DNA from: Aeoliella straminimaris
Lineage (GTDB): Bacteria; Planctomycetota; Planctomycetia; Pirellulales; Lacipirellulaceae
Reading direction: 5' to 3'
Assembly (NCBI RefSeq): GCF_024054565.1
Contig: NZ_JAMXLR010000051.1
Location: 1-64,000 of the forward strand
DNA length: 64,000 nt
Part shown: positions 7,638 to 15,761 of the stretch, piece by piece
Layout: each line of letters starts with the position of its first letter
How positions within the stretch are numbered: position 1 is the first letter of the stretch
Made by a program: the position numbers and the translations under genes
The notes under the pieces: model-generated
The model's database searches: none
Told to the model about the DNA's origin: nothing
What the model saw: the letters and a program-made list of their open reading frames with translations, nothing else

Positions 7638-10310
7638 CTACTGATCGCTGCCCGCCTTCGTGCTGACCTCGGCCGTGGGCGTATTCTGCTTTGCCTCGGT
7701 CTTGGCCTTCAGCGTGTCGACCTCTTTTTGCAGCGAGGCCTGCTCCTTTTTCAGTTCGCTGACCAGCCGGCGGAGTTCGCGGACTTCGCGGGGCACGAAC
7801 GGGGCGTCTTCCGTCAGCTTCTTGACCGCATCCTTGGCGGCCGTCTGGTCGCGGCCATTCCCTTCGCGGTCGGCGAATGTCTGCAGGGCGGGAATCGCTT
7901 GCGGGTCGCCCAACGCGCCGAGGCCTTCGATGGCGCCAACACGCACTCGGCGGGCCGGGTCGCGGAGGCACTCTACCAGCATCACCCGCACGGGCTCCTT
8001 GTCGTCGGCGTCCTTCCACAGCTTGGCCAACGTCTCCAGGGCCGAGGCGTAGTCGCGGTCGGTGAACTCTTGGCGGTCGGCCTTCAGCTTGCTGAGGACC
8101 TTGCCGCGAAGTTGCACGTCGCCGGTCTGGCCCAGCGACTGAATTGCCGCCGCAGCGATACGATTGTTGAAGCTGTCGCGATCCATCGATTCGACGATCA
8201 GGTTGCGTACGTCGTCGGCCGGGTACTTGCTCAGCGATCTAATGGCCGTGGCCACAATCGCGGGATTGGCTTCGTTGGCCACGACGCCCTGGAGCAACTC
8301 CAGCGATTCGGGGCGGTAGAACTTGCCCACTTGCTCCACCACTTCCTGCCGCACGCGGGCATCGGACTGGTCGAGGCTCGCGGTCAGGGCGTCGTACGCT
8401 TCGTCGGTGCCGATGTCCTGCAGCGAATTGGCCGCCGTGATCCGGACGCCGTAGAACTCGTCGGAATTCAACGCTTCCTTCAGCAGTCCCACCGACTTCT
8501 GGCTGTCGTCCTTGGCCAGAGCCTTGGCCGCCAGCAGCCGGCCCATCATGTCGCCTTCCAGCACGATTTGCTTCTCGAGCATGTTCTGTGGCTTGTCGAA
8601 GTCGACCTCGGCCAGCACCGAGTACTCCGGATCGAACCGCACCACTTCGGGCTGGGCGGCCAGTGGTACGTAGAACTCGTGCTTCTTGTCTTCAATCTCG
8701 ATTTCGTGGTCGACCGGATGTCCGTCGATCACGAAACGCAGCTTCGTGGGAATCTGGAACAGCCCCGTGTTGTCGTCCACCTTGTGAGTCTGCTCGACCG
8801 TCACCCGGGCGAGCTTCTCTTTCGGCAGCCACTTGTAGCTGACCTTCAGCTTGGGCGAACCGGCGCCGTACACCCACTGGTCGAAGAATTGATCGAGCTC
8901 GCGGCCCGAGACCTCTTCCAACGCGGCCATCAGGTCGGACGTGACCACCGACGACTGACCGTTGGTTTCCAGGTAATGCTTGATGCCGGCGCGGTACAGG
9001 TCGACACCCAACTGGCTGCGAAGCATGTGCAACACCCAGCTACCCTTGGGATAGGCGCGGAAGTCGAACTGCTCCCAGGCATTGTCGTAACCGCGGAACA
9101 CGATGGGCCGCGGGTCGTCCGATGCTGGCAGAACCCGGCCCGTGGCGTCGCGGTACAGGCCGTATAGCAATTCGTCGCGGCCCAGTTTGTGTTCGTTGTA
9201 CAGGTGCGTGTAGTACGTGGCGAAGCCTTCGTTCAGCCACAGGTGGGCCCAATCTTCGCAGGTCACGTAGTCGCCGAACCACTGATGCGCCATCTCGTGG
9301 GCATCCAGGTTACGGCTCGAGTAGATGTTCTCGGTTTCCTTGGCCCAGATGGTGCCGTGGTACAGCGTGGTGATGGTGGTGTTCTCCATACCGCCGCTAT
9401 TGAAGTCGCGGATCGTGGCTTGATCGTACTTGTCCCACGGGAACGGAATTCCGATCTCCTCTTCGTAGAACGCCATGATGGTTCGCGTGTCGAGGAATGC
9501 GTTGGGGGCGTGCTCGGCCAGTGTGGGTTGGGTGTAGAAGCCCAGCTTCACGTCCTTATGCTGGTCTTCCAGCTTTTCGAACTTGCCGGCCACCAGTGCC
9601 ACCAGGTAACTGGCGTGCGGCTTGTCCTGCACCCAGTGCACGCGGTGCATGTCGTCGCCGGTGGTCTCGTCGGAAACAATCTTGCCGTTCGAGACCACCT
9701 TCATGCCCTGGGGCACCGTGCAGATCACCTCGGTGGTGGAACGTTCGTTGGGATAATCGAAGCAAGGGAACCAGTGCGGCGCCTCGTGCGTCTGGCCCTG
9801 CGTCCAGATGTGTGTGTCCTCCTCGGGGTAGCCCAGTTCGGGCGTGCGGAAGTACAGGCCCTTCTTCGGCTCGGCCGAGTAGGTGATGGCCACCTCGGTC
9901 TTCGCGCCCACCTTCAGCGGCTCGGCGAACAATAGCACCAGGTGATGGTCGGTCACGACGTAGTCGGCCAGCGGGGCGGACGATTCCACCTTCTCGATGT
10001 CCAGCTTCTCGGCGTCGAGCGTCAACTCTTCAACTGGCTTGGAGATGGGAGCAAACGTGAGCGTTGTCGTACCGCTGACGGTGCGCTTTTCGAAATCGGG
10101 CACCACATCGATCTTGATGTTCAACACATCCACCAGGCGATCGGGCGCGTACTTGCGTCCGGTGCCGTCGGTGGAAGCCGCCGCGGCAGCGGCCGCCTCG
10201 GCCGCGTGATCGCGACCGCAGTATCGGCAGATGTTCTCGTCAATGGCCAAAGCCAGTGGAGCGGAGAACAGCAGGAAAGCGAGCAGGGCGATAGTCGAAC
10301 GAATACGCAT
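7638..10310 (-). CDS. M1 family aminopeptidase with HEAT-repeat C-terminus
   Basis: Exported gluzincin of 890 aa. A signal peptide (MRIRSTIALLAFLLFSAPLALA) is followed by a short Cys motif (ICRYCGRDH) and an Ala run. The N-terminal beta domain precedes the M1 substrate motif GGMEN (near 306) and the zinc motif HEMAHQW (338-344), with the third ligand Glu in NEGFATYY near 361. The C-terminal third (about 570-820) is a chain of HEAT-like helical repeats such as YGVRITAANSLQDIG and RRVRVGAIEGLGALGD. The tail from about 835 is a predicted coiled coil (RELRRLVSELKKEQASLQKEV). I start at 10310 rather than 10316. Confidence 0.88.
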   Translation of the reverse strand: MRIRSTIALLAFLLFSAPLALAIDENICRYCGRDHAAEAAAAAAASTDGTGRKYAPDRLVDVLNIKIDVVPDFEKRTVSGTTTLTFAPISKPVEELTLDAEKLDIEKVESSAPLADYVVTDHHLVLLFAEPLKVGAKTEVAITYSAEPKKGLYFRTPELGYPEEDTHIWTQGQTHEAPHWFPCFDYPNERSTTEVICTVPQGMKVVSNGKIVSDETTGDDMHRVHWVQDKPHASYLVALVAGKFEKLEDQHKDVKLGFYTQPTLAEHAPNAFLDTRTIMAFYEEEIGIPFPWDKYDQATIRDFNSGGMENTTITTLYHGTIWAKETENIYSSRNLDAHEMAHQWFGDYVTCEDWAHLWLNEGFATYYTHLYNEHKLGRDELLYGLYRDATGRVLPASDDPRPIVFRGYDNAWEQFDFRAYPKGSWVLHMLRSQLGVDLYRAGIKHYLETNGQSSVVTSDLMAALEEVSGRELDQFFDQWVYGAGSPKLKVSYKWLPKEKLARVTVEQTHKVDDNTGLFQIPTKLRFVIDGHPVDHEIEIEDKKHEFYVPLAAQPEVVRFDPEYSVLAEVDFDKPQNMLEKQIVLEGDMMGRLLAAKALAKDDSQKSVGLLKEALNSDEFYGVRITAANSLQDIGTDEAYDALTASLDQSDARVRQEVVEQVGKFYRPESLELLQGVVANEANPAIVATAIRSLSKYPADDVRNLIVESMDRDSFNNRIAAAAIQSLGQTGDVQLRGKVLSKLKADRQEFTDRDYASALETLAKLWKDADDKEPVRVMLVECLRDPARRVRVGAIEGLGALGDPQAIPALQTFADREGNGRDQTAAKDAVKKLTEDAPFVPREVRELRRLVSELKKEQASLQKEVDTLKAKTEAKQNTPTAEVSTKAGSDQ

Positions 10311-10694
10311 CAACATCTCTCTTTCGTTCAGAAAACGAAGGTGGGGCCTGTAGGTGGGAAACTGGAGCAGTAAACAGCCGTGCGGCTACAACTCGACGGA
10401 CATCGCCCCAGGTCCGAAGTAGTATACCCCGAGGGTCCTCTATCCGCGACAACTGCGGCAAAATGCGCGATTTTGGTGGCCGATGGCCCCAGATTCTAAG
10501 GGTTGCCCCATTTTCGGTGGGGTGCAACTAGGTTCTAGGGCTCAACTGCCGCCAGGGTTCGCGCCGCCGGCGGAAGAATTTGGCTCAGAAAAATCGGAGA
10601 AGCCGGCTCGGTGGTTCTGTTATCATCATCCGTACGCTGGAAATCGCCCCGAAAACCCGCGGGATCCTAGTCACGCCCAGGTGGAGAAGTGTCC
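10311..10694. other. Divergent intergenic region between M1 peptidase and sulfatase
   Basis: This 384-base stretch holds no supportable gene. It is the shared upstream region of two divergent genes. It contains an imperfect hairpin at about 10502-10528 (TTGCCCCA, loop, TGGGGTGCAA) and a possible extended -10 box near the sulfatase. Confidence 0.6.
10618..10626 (+). promoter_or_regulatory. Candidate extended -10 promoter for the sulfatase
   Basis: The sequence TGTTATCAT (TGn plus TATCAT) lies about 70 bases upstream of the sulfatase ATG. The hexamer at the -35 distance (AGAAGC) is poor. It is a motif match only. Confidence 0.3.
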
Positions 10695-12152
10695 ATGCGT
10701 CGCATCATGTTATTGCTCGCCCTCGCCCTGTGCTCGAGCGCGGCAACCTCGGCCGAACAGCCGAATATCCTGCTGATCCTGACCGACGACCAGGCGTACG
10801 ATGCGGCCCGCTGTCTGGGATGGGACGAGGTGGACACCCCCAACATCGACCGTCTGGCCGAGCGCGGCACCACCTTCACCCACGCCTACAACCCGGGCAG
10901 TTGGAGCGGCGCGGTCTGCGTGGCCAGTCGCACCATGCTGTTTACCGGTCAGCAACTGTGGCACGCCCAGCGCGACGCGTCGAAGCTCGAGCAGCGATAC
11001 GTGGAAACCGAACAAAGCTGGCCGCAGCGACTTCGCGCGGCTGGCTACCGCACCGCCATGACCGGCAAGTGGCACGTGCAGGCCGACCCGCAGAAGGTGT
11101 TCGACCAGGTGCGGCACGTCCGCCCTGGCATGCCCAACGATCACAAGTGGATGTATAACCGCCCGCACCAGGACCAGCCCGATCCGTTCGATCCCAGCGA
11201 CCAGTCGGCCGGCGGACACTGGAAAGGGGGACGCCACTGGAGCGAAGTGGTGGCCGACGACGCCATCGAGTTGATGCAGCCCGTCGCCGGCGACGAGCGC
11301 CCCTTCTTCCTGTACGCGGCCTTCAACGCACCGCACGATCCCCGCCAGGCGCCGGCCGAGTACGTCGCCCGCTACCCGCGCGAGAAGATGTCGGTGCCCG
11401 AGAGCTTCCAGCCCGAGTATCCCTACGCCGAAGCGATGGGCGCCGGCCGTGGTCTGCGCGACGAGCGGCTGGCCCCGTTCCCGCGGACCGAATACGCAGT
11501 GCGCGCCCACCGCGCGGAGTACGCTGCAATTGTGTCGCACCTCGATGCGCAGATCGGGCGCATCCTGGATGCGGTGGACCAACTTGGTTTGACTGCTAGC
11601 ACGCGGATCATCTTCACCTCCGATCACGGCCTGGCGATCGGCCGCCATGGGCTGCTGGGCAAGCAGAACATGTACGACCACAGTGTCCGCGTGCCGTTCA
11701 TCCTGTCCGGACCGGGGCTGCCCACCGGCCAGCAAATCACCACGCCCATCTACCTGCAGGACGTGGTACCCACCACCCTGACTTGGGCCGGGGCGTCGAC
11801 CGATGGCATCGAGTTCCAGGACCTCAATCCGCTACTCGACCCAGATGTCACAGCTACCCCACGGCAGGCAATCTACGGCGCGTACCTCGATCGCCAGCGG
11901 ATGGTGACGCAAGACGGGTGGAAGCTGATCGTTTATCCGAAGGTTCCGTGCGTACGACTGTATAATCTGGAAAAAGACCCGCATGAGGTGGTTGATCTAT
12001 CTGAAAATGGTGAGTACAAGGTGGTTGCAGCGCAGTTGTTAGACCAACTGCGGTTGCAGCAAACCGAAACGGGCGATGATTTATACCTACCTGCGATAGA
12101 GGCGCTACAACCGTACGCCTCTCCCACCTCCCCCCTCCCGCCCGTGCGTTAG
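10695..12152 (+). CDS. Formylglycine-dependent sulfatase, exported
   Basis: Type I sulfatase of 485 aa, secreted through a signal peptide (MRRIMLLLALALCSSAATSA). The metal-binding start QPNILLILTDDQAYD is canonical. The formylglycine motif is C75-V-A-S-R79, the Ala variant of the usual CxPSR. The second metal and active-site segments are TGKWHV (near 122) and SDHGLAIGRHGLLGKQNMYDHS (near 314), with the usual Lys-Gln-Asn-Met. The C-terminus has the iduronate-sulfatase-like WKLIVYP and LYNLEKDPHEVVDLS. The substrate is probably a sulfated polysaccharide or small sulfate ester. An in-frame GTG at 10689 would add two residues. No maturase gene is visible. Three paralogous genes follow on the same strand. 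Confidence 0.88.
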   Translation: MRRIMLLLALALCSSAATSAEQPNILLILTDDQAYDAARCLGWDEVDTPNIDRLAERGTTFTHAYNPGSWSGAVCVASRTMLFTGQQLWHAQRDASKLEQRYVETEQSWPQRLRAAGYRTAMTGKWHVQADPQKVFDQVRHVRPGMPNDHKWMYNRPHQDQPDPFDPSDQSAGGHWKGGRHWSEVVADDAIELMQPVAGDERPFFLYAAFNAPHDPRQAPAEYVARYPREKMSVPESFQPEYPYAEAMGAGRGLRDERLAPFPRTEYAVRAHRAEYAAIVSHLDAQIGRILDAVDQLGLTASTRIIFTSDHGLAIGRHGLLGKQNMYDHSVRVPFILSGPGLPTGQQITTPIYLQDVVPTTLTWAGASTDGIEFQDLNPLLDPDVTATPRQAIYGAYLDRQRMVTQDGWKLIVYPKVPCVRLYNLEKDPHEVVDLSENGEYKVVAAQLLDQLRLQQTETGDDLYLPAIEALQPYASPTSPLPPVR

Positions 12153-12217
12153 CTTTCGAGTTGTGGCCCCCTCCCTCCCCTGGGCCACCACTTGCTTAGC
12201 TGCTCTCCCCCACCGCT

Positions 12218-13918
12218 ATGCCAATTCGTTTGCTGTTGTGGACATGTGTCCCGCTGAGTGTCTTTGCGTCCTGGTTCTCCTGGCAACTCTATTGGCAAGC
12301 CGAGCCAATTAGCCTGGCACGAGAAACCACGCTCATAACCGGTCCGCTGGCCGATGACGGACTGCCGAGCTACTCGATGTTCCTCGTGCAGCGGATGAAG
12401 GCCGACGTTACGGCCGACAACAACGGGGCGCCGGCGTTCGTGCGGGCGATGTGGCCCGCCGAATTGCATGGCAACGACAAGCAGCTGGTGTGCACCGAAC
12501 TTGGCATGACCATGCCCACCGAAGAGGGCCTCTCGATTCCCTACGCCGACAAGGCGCTGATGGCCGCGCTGGCCAAGTGGTGCGACCCGGCCGAAAAGTC
12601 CGAATTCCTGGTGCCCGAGGAAGATCTGCTCGAGGCCATTGAAGCTGCCCCCTGGACGGCGGCCGATGCCCCACCGTTGGCCCAGTGGATCGAGCAGCAT
12701 GCCGAGCAATTCGAGTTGTTGCACGAAGCCGCCCGGCAGGAGGAGTTTTACTTTCCCTCGCCCACGCTGCTCGCCGACCCCAAGGCAAGTCTCCACAGCA
12801 TGCGAACTCCAGCCACGCAAACGTTGCGCACCGCTGCAAAGTGCCTGGCACTGCGGGCCAATCTGCGGGTCGGCAGTGGCGACCTGCGGGGCGCCTGGGA
12901 CGACTGCCGAGCAATTTACCACCTGGCAGACGTGCAGACGCACAGCACCGTATTGTGCGAATTGCTGGCCTATAAACGCGAGGAAATCGCCAACCGCACG
13001 CTCTGGCACATCGTGCAGTCGCCGCAGCTAACCAGCGAGCTGGCCGAAGAGATGGCCACCTGTCTCGGCTCACGGCAACCACAACACAGTTTGCGCGACA
13101 CGCTGAGGTCGGGCGCGCGCATCGATTTTGTCACCGAACTACTGGAAATCTCCGGTTACCGGCGGACCAGCGCTGCCTCGGCCCACGGGGGCGTCGCCTA
13201 CGGGCAGGACGATATCGATCACAAGCCTGCGATCGATTGGTGCACCGTGCTCCGCATCGCCAATGAAGAGTACGATTTGTATCTCGCCGCCGCGGACCAA
13301 CCCACGTACACCGAACAGCAGGCGGCACTCAATGCCTGGACCGACCGCGTGAGCGATCTGGCCAAGGAACCCGAGTGGACGAATATGCTGCTCGATTACG
13401 AGGTCCGCACCAACCACATGGCCTACGAACTGGCCAAGATGATCCCGAGCCGCCTGGCCGCCGCCATCGAGAACGGCCGACGCATCACCGCGAATCGCCA
13501 GTTGCATCTCACGGCCGTGGCACTGGCCCGCTATCGCCTGTCGACCGGCGAGTACCCCCAGTCGCTCGACGGGCTGCTGCCCGAGTACCTGGCCGAGATG
13601 CCGATGGATCCGTTCGACCGCGCCCTGGCCTACACGCGAACTCCCGACGGCTACCTGCTCTACTCGCTCGGTCGCGATGGCCAGGACTCCGGTGGCAGCA
13701 ATAACATGCTGAACCTGTACCAGGGCTACCCGATTCCCGAGAGTCCGGCGAAGATACAGCAATTACGCCAGCAACTGGGCGCGCTGCCCCGGTCCGCCGA
13801 AAACACCAGCCAGCCCGCGGTTATGGACAAATGGGGCCCGAGGATCGAAGATGACGATATCGCGCTGCGTATGCCGCACATCCAATATCCGTTGCCGCAG
13901 TTCGAATGGCAGGAGTAG
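12218..13918 (+). CDS. Membrane-anchored GspG-like C-terminal domain protein, tandem copy 1
   Basis: Protein of 566 aa and unknown function, first of three tandem paralogues. One N-terminal membrane segment (LLLWTCVPLSVFASWFSWQL) anchors a large exported domain. The N-terminal module has PLADDGLPSYS, then NNGAPAFVRAMWPAEL and LVCTELGM. A helical middle part has a TPR-like stretch (ALRANLRVGSGDLRGAWDDC, near 205). The C-terminal module ALARYRLSTGEYPQSLDGLLPEYLAEMPMDPFDRALAYTRTPDGYLLYSLGRDGQDSGG resembles the end of type II secretion pseudopilin GspG. It ends in DDIALRMPHIQYPLPQFE. The N-terminus lacks a prepilin peptidase signature. Confidence 0.7.
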   Translation: MPIRLLLWTCVPLSVFASWFSWQLYWQAEPISLARETTLITGPLADDGLPSYSMFLVQRMKADVTADNNGAPAFVRAMWPAELHGNDKQLVCTELGMTMPTEEGLSIPYADKALMAALAKWCDPAEKSEFLVPEEDLLEAIEAAPWTAADAPPLAQWIEQHAEQFELLHEAARQEEFYFPSPTLLADPKASLHSMRTPATQTLRTAAKCLALRANLRVGSGDLRGAWDDCRAIYHLADVQTHSTVLCELLAYKREEIANRTLWHIVQSPQLTSELAEEMATCLGSRQPQHSLRDTLRSGARIDFVTELLEISGYRRTSAASAHGGVAYGQDDIDHKPAIDWCTVLRIANEEYDLYLAAADQPTYTEQQAALNAWTDRVSDLAKEPEWTNMLLDYEVRTNHMAYELAKMIPSRLAAAIENGRRITANRQLHLTAVALARYRLSTGEYPQSLDGLLPEYLAEMPMDPFDRALAYTRTPDGYLLYSLGRDGQDSGGSNNMLNLYQGYPIPESPAKIQQLRQQLGALPRSAENTSQPAVMDKWGPRIEDDDIALRMPHIQYPLPQFEWQE

Positions 13919-13957
13919 CGTCGCCCGTTACTCGCCATTCGCCGCCGGTCGCCTCTC

Positions 13958-15730
13958 ATGCTAAAACGCCTACTGAAATGGACCGGCATCGCCTTCGGGC
14001 TATTCATGGCGTGGTTCAGCTGGCAGCTGTGGTGGCCGGCCGGGCCGATTAGGGTCTCGCCCGAGACCACCTTCATCACCGCCCCCCTGGCCGACGACGG
14101 GCTGCCCAACTACTCCGAATACGTGCTCGACCAGATGCGCGAGGGCGTCACGCCCGCGAACAACGGGGCGATCCCGTTCATCCAGGCGATGTGGCCGGCG
14201 GGGCTGTGGGGCGACGACGAGAAGCACTTGGTCTGCGATGAGTTGGGGATGGAAGTGCCCAGCGAGGCAGGACTCGACTCGCCCTACTCCAATCGGCAGT
14301 TAATGACCGAACTGTACGAGTGGTGCGGCGGGGACCCCGAACCAGCGGGCGAATCGGCTGACGACGAACTCGACGGCATCGGCTTCACCGGCCAGGAGCG
14401 CGACAACAATTTGAGTCCGGACGAGGCACTGCTCGACGCCGTCGAAGAGGGCCCCTGGACTGCCACCGACGCCGAGCCGATTGCACGCTGGCTCGCGGAG
14501 CACGCCCCGCATTTCGACCTGCTCTACGCAGCGGTCGAGCGAGAGAAGTTCTACTTCCCATCGCCCACGCTGCTCGCCGACCCCAAAGCATGCTTCGTTC
14601 GGGTGATGATCCCGGGCGAGCAACGAATTCGCAGTGCCGCCAGTTGCCTCAAATTGCGGGCCAACTTACGACTCGGCAGCGGCGACATCCGCGGGGCGTG
14701 GGACGACTGCCGGGTGATGTACCAGCTGACCGACGTATCGACGCACCCAACGGTGCTCTGCGAGGTCATCTCCCACAACATCGAGAAGTTTGCCAACGCC
14801 CTGTTGCTCCGCATTCTCGAGTCGCCCGAGCTCACACCGGAACTGGCCGAGGAGATCGACGCGTTCCTCGCCACCCGCCAGCCGCAACACAACATGCGAG
14901 ACACGCTGGAGACCGGCAACCGAATCGACCACATTACCTCCTTGCTGGAAATTTCGGACTTCCGCCCTCTTGAGGAATCGAATACCCCCGACTGGGTAGT
15001 ACCGCGGGACAGGGACAATGGCCGCGAACCCTCCATCGACTGGACCACTGTACTCCACATCGCCAACCAGCAGTACGACCTGTTTCTCGAGGCGGTCGAC
15101 CAACCAACCTATGCCGAGCAGCAGGCAGCGCTCGATGCGTGGTACGCGGAAATCCAGCGCAAGGCGGTCCAACCCTCGCCCGTGAGCTTTATGCTCAGCT
15201 GCAAGGTCCGCACCGAGTACATGGCCTACATGCTATTGGAGGGCTATGGCGACAACTTTGCCCTCAGGCTAGACCGACAGAATCGTACCCATCGCCAGCT
15301 CCCCCAAACGGCCGTCGCCCTGGCGCGCTATCAACTCGCCACCGGCGAGTATCCTGAGTCGCTCGACGGGCTGATGCCGCAGTTTCTGGATAAGCTGCCC
15401 ATCGATCCGTTCGACCGCCCGATCGTGTATCAGCGAACCAGCGATGGTTATCTGCTCTACTCACTCGGTCCCAATTGCATCGACGACCGCGGCAACTGCA
15501 TCGAACTTCGCACCCTTCAGGGCTACCCCATTCCCGACGACGAGGCCGCCGAAATGCAGCTCCGCAAAAAACTGGGGGAACCGGCCCTCGATGTAGAAGT
15601 CGACAATTTCCACAATGACGACGTCCTGGTGATCGACACCACCATCGACCCAGAGCTACAAACCGACGACATCGCCATCCGGCTACCGCTCCTCCAGCGG
15701 CCGATTCCCAAGTTCGAAAGAGTAGAATAA
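13958..15730 (+). CDS. Membrane-anchored GspG-like C-terminal domain protein, tandem copy 2
   Basis: Second tandem paralogue, 590 aa, 39 bases after copy 1. The membrane anchor WTGIAFGLFMAWFSWQLWWP is followed by PLADDGLPNYSEYVLDQMREG and NNGAIPFIQAMWPAGL, nearly the same as copy 3. Between the N-terminal module and the middle domain it carries an acidic insert (about residues 115-150, ESADDELDGIGFTGQ) that the other copies lack. The GspG-like module runs from VALARYQLATGEYPESLDGLMP to GYLLYSLGPNCIDDRG. The final DDIAIRLPLLQRPIPKFE is shared with the others. Function is unknown. Close spacing suggests one operon. Confidence 0.7.
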   Translation: MLKRLLKWTGIAFGLFMAWFSWQLWWPAGPIRVSPETTFITAPLADDGLPNYSEYVLDQMREGVTPANNGAIPFIQAMWPAGLWGDDEKHLVCDELGMEVPSEAGLDSPYSNRQLMTELYEWCGGDPEPAGESADDELDGIGFTGQERDNNLSPDEALLDAVEEGPWTATDAEPIARWLAEHAPHFDLLYAAVEREKFYFPSPTLLADPKACFVRVMIPGEQRIRSAASCLKLRANLRLGSGDIRGAWDDCRVMYQLTDVSTHPTVLCEVISHNIEKFANALLLRILESPELTPELAEEIDAFLATRQPQHNMRDTLETGNRIDHITSLLEISDFRPLEESNTPDWVVPRDRDNGREPSIDWTTVLHIANQQYDLFLEAVDQPTYAEQQAALDAWYAEIQRKAVQPSPVSFMLSCKVRTEYMAYMLLEGYGDNFALRLDRQNRTHRQLPQTAVALARYQLATGEYPESLDGLMPQFLDKLPIDPFDRPIVYQRTSDGYLLYSLGPNCIDDRGNCIELRTLQGYPIPDDEAAEMQLRKKLGEPALDVEVDNFHNDDVLVIDTTIDPELQTDDIAIRLPLLQRPIPKFERVE

Positions 15731-15761
15731 ACGCCACTCGTTCCTTACCCCTTATCTCCTC

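Noticed and set aside
6648-9167. Plus-strand open frame of 839 codons opposite coaX and the M1 peptidase
   Set aside because: It spans two unrelated genes on the other strand and their gap, with no recognisable domain.
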